Origin: Nitrospira_E sp052156535
GTDB lineage: Bacteria > Nitrospirota > Nitrospiria > Nitrospirales > UBA8639
DNA length: 64,000 nt
Direction: 5' to 3'
Assembly (NCBI RefSeq): GCF_052156535.1
Contig: NZ_JBQKUP010000024.1
Span: 45,865 to 109,864 of the forward strand
The notes beneath the pieces were generated by a model, which was not told the DNA's origin, did not search any database, and was given only the letters and a program-made list of their open reading frames with translations. Both the position numbers and the translations under genes were made by a program. Of this stretch, positions 19,066 to 29,800 are shown in pieces. Numbering within the stretch: the stretch's first letter is position 1; the number at the start of each line of letters is the position of its first letter.

Positions 19066-19455
19066 TCATACGTGTTGCTTTGCGGCAAGCCGTTTGACAG
19101 AAATAATCTGTGCTTGAATTCGAGTGGCAAAAGATTCTACGGAATGGGAGGTGGTCATCACGTCGATGAAGTGTTCTTGTGCCATAATGGATTCGATTTC
19201 AGCGAGGAGGGTTTCCGTGTCCTGAAAGGCTTGTAGAAGTTGGTCCAGCTCCCCGTGATCAGGCGTGGAAGCGGAAACATCAGCCAGGAGCGCACGAACC
19301 TCTTGAAGATGCTGTTTGGCAAAGGCGAGAGCCACCTCGGCATTGGCTTTGGACTCCTTTTTGTTGGCGATGGCTTCGATTTTGGCCTGCGTGGCGTTGT
19401 TGAAGACTTCCGACAGCATTGTGATGACAGGATCATAATTACGAAAGAGCGGCAT
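19066..19455 (-). CDS. C-terminal half of a DUF4398-type coiled-coil protein (split gene)
   Basis: This is a 129-residue, almost entirely helical protein with no signal peptide. It aligns without gaps to the C-terminal two thirds of the 39335-39952 lipoprotein (both have RNYD, then an ALAFAK/VVLAKTS helix, AE[ST]..EI[ED].IMA and SVE/SVQ). It is in the same reading frame as the preceding gene and separated from it only by one TGA stop and four codons. An AGGAG site seven bases before its ATG could allow separate translation, but without its leader the product would stay in the cytoplasm. It may therefore be a broken gene or a re-initiated second peptide. Confidence 0.7.
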   Translation of the reverse strand: MPLFRNYDPVITMLSEVFNNATQAKIEAIANKKESKANAEVALAFAKQHLQEVRALLADVSASTPDHGELDQLLQAFQDTETLLAEIESIMAQEHFIDVMTTSHSVESFATRIQAQIISVKRLAAKQHV

Positions 19456-19467
19456 CCGATCTCCTTG

Positions 19468-19680
19468 TCAATCCAGTTTTTGTTGTACCTGTCGGAATGC
19501 CGTTTCTGCTTCAGTGAATCTCTCAATGGCGTAATGTTCGGCTTCTGATATTCTCGCGTCTTCAAGAGCTTGGGTGGCTGCGTTCAATTGGGAGATAGGC
19601 GGTTCCGCGCAACCGGTCAAGAGCAGCCAGGTCAGGAAAAGCACATGTCTGCCCCAGGGAAGGTCAACGGTTTGAGGCAT
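19468..19680 (-). CDS. N-terminal half of a DUF4398-type lipoprotein (split gene)
   Basis: This ~70-residue product has a lipoprotein signal (LLLTGC, Cys24) and the start of a DUF4398 helix (ATQALEDAR..EAEHYA..RFTEAE). ATG 19680 is chosen because it places the lipidated Cys at residue 24, exactly as in the paralogue at 39335-39952; a GTG at 19731 is also possible. Translation stops at TGA 19468-19470, where the paralogue continues with Ala-Gln. Read through that stop, the two halves would form a full-length lipoprotein of the paralogue's size. Confidence 0.68.
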   Translation of the reverse strand: MPQTVDLPWGRHVLFLTWLLLTGCAEPPISQLNAATQALEDARISEAEHYAIERFTEAETAFRQVQQKLD

Positions 19681-19782
19681 GTGCCCGTTGAGGGATTTCC
19701 AGCCGGCGTTGATTTGGATTCTTTCAGTCACGATGATTGGGGTATCCTTATCAGTCCGGAAGGTCGGTTTTTCTTTAGGAGG

Positions 19783-19812
19783 AAGAGGGGCCGAACCATT
19801 CCGGCCCCTCTT
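19783..19812. terminator. Strong hairpin, possible terminator
   Basis: AAGAGGGGCCG and CGGCCCCTCTT form a perfect 11-bp stem with an eight-base loop. On the plus strand it is followed by GTTTTC; on the minus strand there is no good U-tract. It lies between the 38-residue gene and the lipoprotein gene, both on the minus strand, and probably separates or attenuates their transcripts. Confidence 0.5.
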
Positions 19813-19903
19813 GTTTTCGCCCGAATCAAAACCTGAACAGGTGGGGCCTTTTCCTTGATGGTAAAAGGTCGTGAATGGCAGGTATCGGGTATCGTCCGGA
19901 TAC

Positions 19904-20020
19904 CTATTTGCCCATTGGCTTTTTGGCCGGGTTCTGCTGTGGCTTAGTGGGGCTCGGGGCGGCAGTCGGTTTGCCGATTGGCATACCCTTTTTGGGATCT
20001 TTTGGATTTGATTGGTTCAC
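19904..20020 (-). CDS. Small 38-residue Pro/Lys-rich peptide gene
   Basis: This is a GTG-started frame of 38 codons with a near-perfect Shine-Dalgarno (AAAGGAGGT, seven bases from the GTG). The product begins VNQSNPKDPKKGMP and is rich in Pro and Lys (PTAAPSPTKPQQNPAKKP), ending MGK. It is strongly basic, has no hydrophobic segment and is probably disordered. It precedes the lipoprotein/L,D-transpeptidase run on the same strand, with a strong hairpin between. The ribosome binding site is the best evidence that it is a gene; I recognise no family. Confidence 0.55.
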   Translation of the reverse strand: MNQSNPKDPKKGMPIGKPTAAPSPTKPQQNPAKKPMGK

Positions 20021-20417
20021 AGTAGCACCTCCTTTAAAGGTTGGGTAAGCCGTCATGGCTTACTACTCTTAGATATATCAGCAAACGTAATGCCAGATTT
20101 TGACCTGCTGGGTAAGAGGAATTCCTGGATTTTATTGAGATAAGGCGGTGAAATTTCTTGCAAGAACATTATGCGGAGAGACATCCTGTCCAAGGAAAGA
20201 AATCTTGTCCATTTTTCCTGAAGATTCTGGTTCAGGTATGGAGTGTCTCTGTGAAATATTTTCCGGCGTTTCGATTGAGGTCCGGAGATGGTTTCCGGCT
20301 TAAGGGCAGAGGGTTGATCCCGCTTTTACCATTCTTTTGCCGGTGCTGCTTGACACCCGGTAGGTCCGCACGAAGGACCTTTGATTCGTGTATGAAACAG
20401 GAGGGGCTTTGTGCCTC
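20021..20417. other. Intergenic gap
   Basis: About 400 bases lie upstream of the small gene. They include a 6-bp hairpin AGGTCC/GGACCT at about 20361-20379, close to the stop of the cysteine-cluster protein gene on the minus strand. It may be a weak terminator for that gene. Nothing else is recognisable. Confidence 0.35.
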
Positions 20418-21197
20418 TTATGGGGATTGGCGTTGTAAATATTGCGCCGCGGCATCCAAGGCCCGGCTTAGCAGTTCAGGCCCGGCCCAGGTTCGGGTGT
20501 TCCGGGTTTGATGGACTGTGGCCCAGTCCAGTGCATAGGGGAGGGGAATGAGACGAACCGGGCCCTGGTAACAATCCGTCCAAAGTTTGCTCAGGACCGT
20601 CCCGATTCGAAACGGGGAAGGAATCAGTTGGATGGGGTTTCGTATCAAGTCTTGGCAAAGTTCCGCAGGGGAAGTAACCAGCAATTCCCGGCAGGCGGAT
20701 GGCCGCTGTTCATAGATTGAGCAGATTTCATCTTCCAGAAATGGACAGGGCATTCGCAGCGCATAGTACGCGCGATTAAGAGGTTCCAATTCTTCATCTG
20801 TGCCTTGATCCTCAGAAAAGGTCAATCGTTGCAACCCCTCCTCCAGGCCGGCCTCACGCAAGGTCCTTTGAGCCGCCTGAAATCGCTCAAGCAACCGCTC
20901 CTTTTTTGGAGATGGGAGGGCTTCAACAACCGACAGGAGCGCAAGGGCCTCCGGAGGGGCGACGGGAATCATCATGCGACAGCAGGCGGCGCAGCCTTTT
21001 TGGCAGGATATGGTGGCACCGGTTTGAGTGGTGTTGTCGATGGCCAGCTGGTGAGCTTGTTCTCCAAGGGACTGCATGAGGGGAATAATGTCGGTAATGG
21101 GAATGAATCCGGTCGGTACCGCAACCGACGCCGTCAGATGCCCGACAGGGGTTTGAATATCCAGGTTGTAGGATTCGTGAGGAGTGGAAGATTCCAT
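20418..21197 (-). CDS. YkgJ-family cysteine cluster protein (CxxxCxxCC)
   Basis: This 259-residue protein belongs to the YkgJ / flagellin N-methylase-like family (PF03692), predicted to chelate zinc or an iron-sulfur cluster. The cluster motif is CQKGCAACC near residue 65-73, followed by the MIPVAPPEALAL helix and the second part PCPFLEDEICSIYEQRPSACRELLV near 150-172. No signal peptide is seen, so it acts in the cytoplasm. The upstream and downstream genes give no pathway. No member of the family has a firmly known reaction apart from proposed lysine N-methylation of flagellin. Confidence 0.85.
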   Translation of the reverse strand: MESSTPHESYNLDIQTPVGHLTASVAVPTGFIPITDIIPLMQSLGEQAHQLAIDNTTQTGATISCQKGCAACCRMMIPVAPPEALALLSVVEALPSPKKERLLERFQAAQRTLREAGLEEGLQRLTFSEDQGTDEELEPLNRAYYALRMPCPFLEDEICSIYEQRPSACRELLVTSPAELCQDLIRNPIQLIPSPFRIGTVLSKLWTDCYQGPVRLIPLPYALDWATVHQTRNTRTWAGPELLSRALDAAAQYLQRQSP

Positions 21198-21556
21198 GAG
21201 ACAATCTATTGGAGAAGTTCTCTGGTTAACGAATAGGAAGAAACGCTGTGAGGCACCGGATTCGACTTTCTCGGGAAAGCAGATTACACGGAAATTGTAG
21301 AAGAAATCATGGCAAAAAGAAACGCTGATCGTTCCTGTCTACAGCGAGTGAGCTAAATGAACACGTTCCTGCGAGCTGTTCCCTCAAGTGAATCCACCCT
21401 GCCCTGAGCAGTCCTGAGCTTCCAGTCTGATATGGGGGCATTGGATGGGTGGTGTGCCTGGCGTTTATCGGACTCGTGGTCTCTGTCCCCTTTGGCAATT
21501 ACCAGAGAAGGCAGAGAAGAGAGAGCCTGCTTGCCATTTCAGCCCGTGCCTAAGTG
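21198..21556. other. Intergenic gap, no feature recognised
   Basis: About 360 bases lie between two minus-strand genes. One open frame of 63 codons is present but has no ribosome binding site or family signature. No repeat or terminator could be defined. Confidence 0.3.
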
Positions 21557-22123
21557 CTAATGGGGTTTCACCCTGGTCATGATTTTATCGGTCCAGGCTA
21601 ACAAGATGGCCGAGCCTAAAAAGGTCAGATGGATAATGAGTTGCCATTGAATATGTTCAATGGGCACATTGGCAATGTTGACGAAGGCTTTGAGTAAATG
21701 AATGCTGGAAATGCCAATCAACGAGGCTGCGAGTTTCACTTTGATCGTGCCCGGGTCAATATGGCTGAGCCAATCCGGTCGATCAGGATGACTCTCCAGA
21801 CTTATTTTACTGACAAATGTCGCATATCCTCCGATGACGACCATGGTGAGCAGATTGGCGACCATGGTGATATCCACCAGGGTGAGGGTTCCTAACATAA
21901 ACACGGTTTCGGTGAGGTCCCCAATGTCGTGCACCATGTGCCATAGTTCGGTCAGGAATTTCCATGCATAGAGCACTTCAGCGAGGATCAATCCACCGTA
22001 TAAGGGTGCTTGTATCCATCGGCTGGCAAAAATGCCCATTTCAAATACGTGTTCGATCCAATGGGGAATGTCTTCCGGTGTGGAACCGATAGGAGAATCA
22101 GGTGAAGTCGGGGACTGGGACAT
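21557..22123 (-). CDS. UPF0114 / YqhA-family membrane protein
   Basis: This 188-residue integral membrane protein has four hydrophobic segments. It shows the UPF0114 signatures FASRWIQAPLYGGL near 33-46, TLVDITMVANLLTMVVIGGY near 100-119, HIDPGTIKVKLAASLIGISSIHLLKAF, and the final transmembrane helix ending in DKIM. The family is widespread in Gram-negative bacteria and has no assigned transport activity. A strong Shine-Dalgarno (AAGGAGGT, four bases before the ATG) fixes the start. Confidence 0.93.
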   Translation of the reverse strand: MSQSPTSPDSPIGSTPEDIPHWIEHVFEMGIFASRWIQAPLYGGLILAEVLYAWKFLTELWHMVHDIGDLTETVFMLGTLTLVDITMVANLLTMVVIGGYATFVSKISLESHPDRPDWLSHIDPGTIKVKLAASLIGISSIHLLKAFVNIANVPIEHIQWQLIIHLTFLGSAILLAWTDKIMTRVKPH

Positions 22124-22578
22124 AGGTACCTCCTTAGAGAAAAGTGTTAATTAAATCGCCGGGATCTGCCGGCAAGCTTGGGGCATGGTCGTATTCGACT
22201 CCATGCAGGAAAACACATTTTAGGTTTTAGATCAGTTTCCGTTGACCTTGGATGTGACGACCGAGAATGAAAAAGAACTCATCATTCCAAGTTGGTTAAC
22301 TGCTGTTGAACGGGGAGAAGGAACGTTCACGAGTGTGCAGGAATGAGCACGGTTATGGCGAGTAATGGGAAAGCAGGTAGATTTACAACAATCGACTGGA
22401 ATTGCCATCTTGGTATGGCAAATATAGTGGGAGAGTTTTCTGCAGATTAAGCCTGATTGAAGAAATCTCCGGAAGGCCGTCCTTTCACGAGACATGCCTG
22501 AAAATGGACGAGATACCTGTTCTTCCTTTACACACAGGTTTTCTGGGGACGGGGAAGCGGATGGGGCTCAAAACCTCT
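22124..22578. other. Intergenic gap, no feature recognised
   Basis: About 455 bases lie between the four-gene exported-protein run and the UPF0114 gene. The open frames here lack ribosome binding sites and family matches. The region should contain the UPF0114 promoter and the end of the Rhs-system transcript. Confidence 0.3.
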
Positions 22579-23820
22579 TTACCGGGAGGAAAGGGGCTTC
22601 AGTTTAAGGGCAAAATCAACTTTTCGTGGAGAATAGCTGAGGACATTTAGGGCGAATTTCTGAAAATCATAGGTGGCGAGGCGATCCGTAAACTCTTGCG
22701 GGCTATTGGTGATAGTAAATTGGAGTTTGGCCACCTGTCCCTGAAAACTTTTCTGTTGGATATCGGTCAAATCGGGAAACCGGCTTGTTTCTCTGAGGAT
22801 TTTTTTGAGATAAGCCAGTTGCTCATACGTGATCCCACTAATAGAAATTAAAAGCGTGGATGCAGACGTTTCTAATTGGTGCTGAAAATCATCCAGGAGC
22901 ATCCTGAGGGCTTTTTGCGTGGCTTCCTCCACCGCTTTTTGCGAACCCGTTAACATATTAATGTGTGGATAGGAACCGTCCCCGATGGCTGAAGCGAAAA
23001 TTTCTCCGGAGTCGGCATGCAGTGCCTGTAAAGTGACATTGGCTCCATGAACCTGCATGGGACCTGATTTCAGTGCCGATTTGGTCACCATCGCTCTTCC
23101 GGTAATGACGATACCTGCCCCATATTGGATTGCCATAGCTGCTGCCGCTTTCTGATTCCCTCTTAACAGACTCTGAACAGCCTGATCATGTTTGATGCTT
23201 CGTTGAATGGTTTCTTCGTCAACCAAGGAAAACCCCTCATCAAGTAAACTCTTTGTCAACAGAGTCCTACAAAAGGAGGGACGATGTTCCTTCCCGTTGA
23301 TTTCCTCCCCGACCAGGACCATGATGAGAGGCAATTCTTTCCGTTTCTGTTTCTCTATTCGTTCCGCGAGAATCCCCACTTGTCCCAGGTATCGAGTCAA
23401 TGCTTCGGTCTTGATTTGAATCTCCACCGACACCGTTAACAGCTTGCCCTCCATGGTTGACTTCATAATTTTTTGGTTCACGAGGTAGGGGTAAGGTTCT
23501 TTTAATAGATCATTTTTTTTAACCTGATATTGCAGCTCTTCCTTTGTACCTTTTTGGATTTCACTTTCTATAGCCTGGGAAATCGCTTTTCTTAAAGCCG
23601 ATTGGCGGGCCAGTTCTTGGGCACGCGACTGATTGCCCTCAATCACTATAGCGGACCCCTTTCCGGAAAATGTCGTGAAAGTTTCAGCGAGTACGGTAGG
23701 TGGAAAAAGGTATGGGAAGGTACACCACAACATCAACACAACGTACAACAAGGCATGTATGGGTTTTCTATTGGAGGTATACCCCAATAATAGGTCGATG
23801 GCAGTCCAATTCGTTTTCAA
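22579..23820 (-). CDS. Exported FlgT-like protein, last gene of the Rhs operon
   Basis: This exported protein of roughly 413 residues resembles FlgT/LPP20-type proteins, which build rings or assemblies at the outer membrane. After a signal segment (HALLYVVLMLWCTF..VLAE) comes an N-terminal domain with GKGSA.VIEG...ARQSALRKAI, then a CsgG-like middle domain (LPLIMVLVGEEI, SLVDEETI, YGAGIVITGRA), then a C-terminal domain. No flagellar gene is nearby, so a flagellar role is unlikely. The start is uncertain: the longest frame runs into the Rhs gene. TTG 23820 gives a signal peptide with a basic n-region and begins 44 bases after the Rhs stop, but no clear Shine-Dalgarno sequence was found. Confidence 0.7.
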   Translation of the reverse strand: MKTNWTAIDLLLGYTSNRKPIHALLYVVLMLWCTFPYLFPPTVLAETFTTFSGKGSAIVIEGNQSRAQELARQSALRKAISQAIESEIQKGTKEELQYQVKKNDLLKEPYPYLVNQKIMKSTMEGKLLTVSVEIQIKTEALTRYLGQVGILAERIEKQKRKELPLIMVLVGEEINGKEHRPSFCRTLLTKSLLDEGFSLVDEETIQRSIKHDQAVQSLLRGNQKAAAAMAIQYGAGIVITGRAMVTKSALKSGPMQVHGANVTLQALHADSGEIFASAIGDGSYPHINMLTGSQKAVEEATQKALRMLLDDFQHQLETSASTLLISISGITYEQLAYLKKILRETSRFPDLTDIQQKSFQGQVAKLQFTITNSPQEFTDRLATYDFQKFALNVLSYSPRKVDFALKLKPLSSR

Positions 23821-23863
23821 GGAATGCCATCGTCCATTGTTAAGGAAGAAGTTTTTTTTGTCG

Positions 23864-26800
23864 TTATTGCCCAAAAAGACCCCCAGTAGGATTTCCTCTC
23901 GGTAATAGGCCCCCGTTTGGCGATCCGGCTTGGTTGGGACAATGAAAGGTGAAACTCCAACTGGTCCCTGTACATTTTGATTTCTTGCACGCACAATTGG
24001 GCTTCACCGTCACAGTCACCGGCGTGTTCGGCGACGGGATCGTGATGGGCACTTTTTCGCCGTTACTACGGCATGTCGTATTAAAAGAAGCCCCTCCCGC
24101 ATTCACTTCCATTTCATCCTTGATACTTTCGGTATCATAGACAAATTGTGCCACCCCGGTTGCTCCATTAAAGTCGATCGTGAAAAAGCCAGGATTATCA
24201 CCTCCTGAACCATACTTCGTATTACACTGGACTACGGCGGTGTCCACCGGGCCTGTTCCCATTGAAGGGGGTGGTGGTAGAGGCTGGCGGGTAGATCCCG
24301 ATCCTCCGGCTCCTTGACCACTTCCCCCTAACCCTTGGCGAATTTGATCATCAATGGCTTGGACCTTGTCATCCCCTTCTTGCTGAATTGTATTGATGGC
24401 TCCGGCCATATCCTGACTGCTCATGATGGGATCGGCATTCTGGTTGGTTTGATCGATCATCATTTGCCCTTGGGCTTGCGCTTGTGCCACCCCTTGCTGG
24501 GCCGCCGCGTCCTGTGTTTGTCGGTCTTGCGCATTTTGTTGATTGATCCTTTGGCGATCGTTATCTGCTTGTCGGTCTGTGTCTCTCTGGATGCCTTCCC
24601 GGTCGCGATTGCGGGCTTCGTCTTGGTCCTTGTCGGCTTGGGCCACTGCGGCGATATCCACGGGGGGCGTGTCATTCGAATCACCGCTGACCATTTGATC
24701 CGGGTCAGAAGGGGGCAGATGACCGGTGGAGCCATTCTCTCCAAACCCTTCCACCGCTGCGGCCTGTTCGGGGGTTATCGGCCCATCATTAGCCGGTGGT
24801 GCATCCCCTGGTGCGTCTGGGAATCCTGCTAACAAGTCATCCCCTTGCTGGCTTCCCCCTGAAGAAGGTTGATCGGATGGGTTGGCTTGTTGTGCTTTGG
24901 CCAGACACCGTTGAGCTTCCCCGGCATCTGTTGCCGCATACGAGGCTAAGACTTCCGCAGCACCAGACAATGCCTGGAGGTCAGCTACAATACCTGGCGG
25001 AAGAGGGCCAGCGGCACAGGCATGTACCGTTTGAGCTTCAAGTTTGGCTTTGTAGCTGACTGCTTTTTCCTTAGCCGATTGTGCGATGGCGTCGGCATAG
25101 TTGCCATAGGTATCTCCTTTGGTTGCGTCCACAGAAATTTGGTCGCACGTACTGTTTAGGTCTCCCACGGCATTCGAAATCGTAGCTTTAGCACCAGCGG
25201 TCGGAATTATTTCATGAGGACCATCTGCACCACTGATTTGAATGACGATCTGATCAGGTGTCGCTTTGGCAATATTGTCAATCCTGGCCATGCGGCTCTG
25301 ATGCTGTTGACACTTTCCTTGGAAAGATCTGGCTTCTGCTCCAAAGGCCCGAGCTTGATCGGCAAGAGAGGAAATTTCTGTGATAATGGCGTCGACAGGT
25401 CCACTGCTTGTCTGAAGATCCCTAAGTGCAGTTGTATTGGCTTCAATTGAGGCCAAACATTGGGTAATTTCGGATTGAAGGGCCGGAGCTTGAGTGGCAA
25501 ATCGCTGAATGGCTTGGACATTGCCTTGGGCCAAACTGGCAGCACCGGATGCCATTTGAACATGGCTGGACGCATCGGCTTGGTGGGGATCCTGGCACAC
25601 CAGCCCCCGACGCTCTTTTGCCAGATCGCGATTTTTGATGAGAGGATCCCTATACCCTTCGGCATCAGCTTTCAACGTGATGAGTTGATCAATTTTGGCT
25701 TGGCAGGTGCCGCAGGCGGCGTTGAAGTCGGCCGGAGTCTGCATCCCCTCGAGCACGGCCAATTTTCCTTGTGCGTTCTCGTATTGTATTTTTGCTTGCT
25801 GGATGGCCGTGGACTGAGCCGGCTGGAATGCTCGCCCTTCTCCCGCCAGTGCTGTCGCTTGCTGGGCAAAAGCCTGAATTTTGTCAGCGGCTTGACGCTG
25901 AGTTTGTCTGGCTGCCTGTAATGCCTGTCCTTTTTCCTCTTCGGCCGCATTTGCGGCAACCCCCTCCTGAATAGCCGTAGCCAAAGTCATTGCAGCCTCT
26001 GATCCGCCAAGGGTTAAGACGGCTGCTACCGCTCGTGTGGCCGACCACGCTGCGCTTTGGGCATATTCGCCTGCTGTGACAGACCGTCCCTCTTGTCTCG
26101 CTTGTTCTGCATATTGAGAACCCACATCATACCCAATTAACGCTCCTCCCAGAATTCCTCCAACTATCCTTCCTCCGGAAACAGGTTGGTTTAATCGGTT
26201 TATGAGGGACGGACTTTGAAAAGAGGATTGGCCTTCCGTCAGCATAGTCGCACCAGGACTGGATGGTGGGAGTGCCCCTGCACCTGGAGGCTGGTTCATT
26301 ACCGTTGGTTGAGGTGCCGCCATTGTTGGTCGCGCTACTCCGGTTGGTGTCCCTGTTCCAACAGAAGGGGCCACTTGCAACGTATTCCCGCCTCGGAGCA
26401 ATATCCTGGCTCTCTGCGCGGCATTTCCCATGCCGCTGGCAACTCCCCTGGCACCGTTGAGAAGTCGGTTCGCCATGTTGGTCGCTCCTTCCCACGCCCG
26501 CTGAAGCATTCCCGGTCTGGGTGGAGAACGTTTTGGCAACATGTCATACAGTCCCCGGTTCATCATCCCCCTGAAACGCTCTGCGGCTTGAGGACCAACA
26601 TTCTGATGCAACCACCGATAATCCTCGGCCATCCTTTGCCAAAATGCTGTTGGATTCGAACCTGGTCCTCCTAGCAGGGTTGGTTCGGTAAACGCCGGCA
26701 AATATGTGTTGATGAAATGCGCTCCAGTTTCAGCCCCGATTAATCCTAAGGGATCGACGAGATTGATTGGGTCATTTTGAACATACACGTAATCGTTGAA

Positions 26801-29800
26801 GGTTTCAGGATATTCAAACTTTTTAGGATAGGGGTCTGGAGAAAGAAACACGCCTAGGTTTGGCGAATAGTATCGAGCACGGTAATAATAAAACTGACTT
26901 TCTCTATCATAAAATCGGCCTGTGAAGGTTAGGGGATTTTCAAGGTCTTTCCCTTTCCTAGTCATACTCCCAAACGGTTCATAGGCATAGCGAGTTGTCA
27001 CTTCACCTTGATCATTCACGAGTCCAATCGTGCTCCCCTGTTGATCCGGAAGAAAATAGTATGCCTCGTCCTTCTGAAGCATCACGAGTGGACTATCGAT
27101 GAAATTTCCCTGAATGAAGGTCTGAAGGGGATTATGGTCTTTATCAAGAACCATGAGGAGATTCTTCCCATCATAGAGGTAGGATGTCTTCGTGTGTCCG
27201 ACTTGCTTGCGAATTCGTTGACCCTCAGGAGAATAGACGTATTGAACTGTCTCTGTGGGGGTTTGAATGGTTGTCAGCATACCAGCGGCGTTAAACCGGA
27301 AGTGGCTTTCTTCGTCATTATCAATGATTTTGGTTAAGTTCCCCGAACCGTCATATTTCATTGAATGGGTAGACTTCCCAACCAGTTGCCCTGCTTGGTT
27401 GTATTGAAACAGTTTTACATCTTCTCCATGAATGTCGACTAACCGTTTCGACAATGGAGCATAATGAAATGTTCGCGTCTGAGTTCCCTGTACCGATTGT
27501 ATTAATTGGCCATTGACATCGTATCGATACTGTCTGGATGTGCCCTTCAAATCCTTGATGGTTATCACTCTTCTCAGGTCATCATATTCGTATTGTTGGC
27601 GCTGAATTTCCTTACCATGTTGATCCAAGAATGTTATCTGACTTACTAAATCGGTCGGGTGATAGTGATACCGAATGGACACGCCATTCGGATATTTCAC
27701 TGTTCTTTTCCGGTTTTGGGAGTCGTAGGAGAACGTGATGGTTTTGTTTGGTCCAAAAGAAATCTTCTGAAGATTGCCCCGTAAATCATACTTGTAGGTT
27801 ACCTTCAGATGTCCAGGCACCTCCAAGGAGATCCGGTTCCCAAGGTGATTGTAGGTATAGTGAACGGTCTTTCCTCTTAGGGGGTACTTTTCCGATGTCA
27901 ACTCGTTAAACTCATTGTACGTCAAGTGTTTTTCATATTCCGGCCCCTTAATCCTGATGAGATTCCCTCTTGCATCATAGGTAAATTCCTGCTCGGCCTC
28001 GTCCGACGTCACCACCTTTGTTATTCTGTCAAAGTCATCGTACGCATAAGAAATGGTAGCGCTGTTTGAGGATGTTTTTTGCGTCAGGCGGTCTGCCGCA
28101 TCGTAGGTATAGCGAATGTGTTCTCCCCATGGAAATGTGGTTTGAACAAGTCTTTCTCCCAAATCGTACTCATATTGATAGGTTCGTCCATCGGCCGTAT
28201 GCGCTGCCAAAACCAACCCCGTGCCTTGAGGATCCATGTCATATGTGGTCTCCTCTCCATTGGGCAGAATGACCTTGATTAAATTTCCCGCCTCATCATA
28301 GACATAATGCTTTTCGTCCCCTTGAACGTTTTTCTCTGAGAGAAGATTTCCGCCTTTACCATAATGATATGTTTGGACTTTTCCTCCCGGCAGCAGAATC
28401 CCTTCCAAGCGATTCATCGAGTCAAATTGCCACTGGGAAATTGATCCATCTTGAGCCGTTTCTTTTATCAAATTCTTAAACGGGTCATACTGTCTTGCAG
28501 GCGTACCCCTCTCTTGATCCTTTGACTGCAGCCCTTCATGGTCGCCCACATCAAGCTGAATCCGTTTTCCGGCAGAATCCACTATGGTGGCCAGTTCCCC
28601 CTTCTGATCATATTCGAATTGGTCTCCTGCTCCGTTAGGATAGGTGATGGCCTTGAGATTTCCCTCAGGTAAATATTCAAATCGGGTGATCAAGCCTTTG
28701 GCATCTCGTTCCTTAGTGATTCGTAATTGGTCATCATATGTGCGGGATAGGATAAACTGAGAGGATTGGAGAATGTTTTCTAATTGTCCGAATTGGTTGT
28801 ATTGAAATTCCCGTGTTCTTCCAAGCGGATCATTGAATGCAACAAGTTGTCCCTGGTTGTTCCACTGGTACCTGGTTGTTCTTCCCAAGGCATCATGTTG
28901 CGCGGTAAGGAATCCTTGCTCATCATATTCCAATGTTGTAATCCGTTTTTTGTCTTTTCCTTGAACGATAGACTGTGGCAGCCCCCATTCATTGTAAGAG
29001 TAGGACGTTTCGCTCTTCCCCGGCCCCGCAACTTTAATGAGTTGCAGCTGGTCATTGTATGTCTGGTGAAGGACCGAACCATTAGGGAGCACTGTCTTTG
29101 CAATCAGTGAAGTTTCCCCCAAATAGGTATACCTGACCGAACTTTGATCGGGATAAAAAATTGTACTTAACCTATTTAAATTATCATAGGTATAAGTGAC
29201 AGAGTGTCCCTTTGCATCCTTATAGGAAACCAATAAGCCTCTCGGGGTGTAGAGTTCCTCCGTCAGGTACCCTCCGGGGTTTGTTGATCGCACGAGGATG
29301 CCACCCGAATTATCTGGAAGTACTTCTTTTTGTTGAATACCCACGGGTCCTTCAATGATAGTTTTCGTAATTCGTCCGGTTTCCTCTTGTACGTATGTGT
29401 ATGTCGTCACCCCATCTTTTTTCCTTACGGCTTTGACCAACCCCGTAGACTCAAAATAGGAAATCTTTACAAAGTCACCCGTTTGATAAACGATCCGATC
29501 TAATCGCCCTTGCTCGTCATATTTATAATGTGTGGTCAGGTTGTTTTGATTCGTGGAAGATTCCAATAAACCCTCAGAATTGTACGAATAAGAGGAAGAG
29601 ACTCCATTGTAGGCAAGGATTTTGTTAATCTGGCCGTGAGGATTGTAATTAACGTGGAGAAGTGATTTATCTTTCACTCCAGGCATGTGCATGCCAATTC
29701 CTTCCGAAGTGATCTTAAGAGTTTTTCCATTAGGATACTGAAGCATCCTTAGGCTGCCATCTGGAGCATACCTCTCAATAATTCCATTTTGTTTGAGCCA

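Noticed and set aside
19468..19470. TGA in the lipoprotein gene as a selenocysteine codon
   Set aside because: The paralogue has Ala at this position, the protein has no redox site, and no SECIS-like hairpin was seen just downstream.
20158..20511. 117-codon plus-strand frame opposite the YkgJ-type gene end
   Set aside because: It overlaps a well-supported gene and has no motif or ribosome binding site.
22579..23820. FlgT-like protein as a flagellar component
   Set aside because: No flagellar genes lie in the window and the gene follows the Rhs gene closely, so a flagellar role is not supported.
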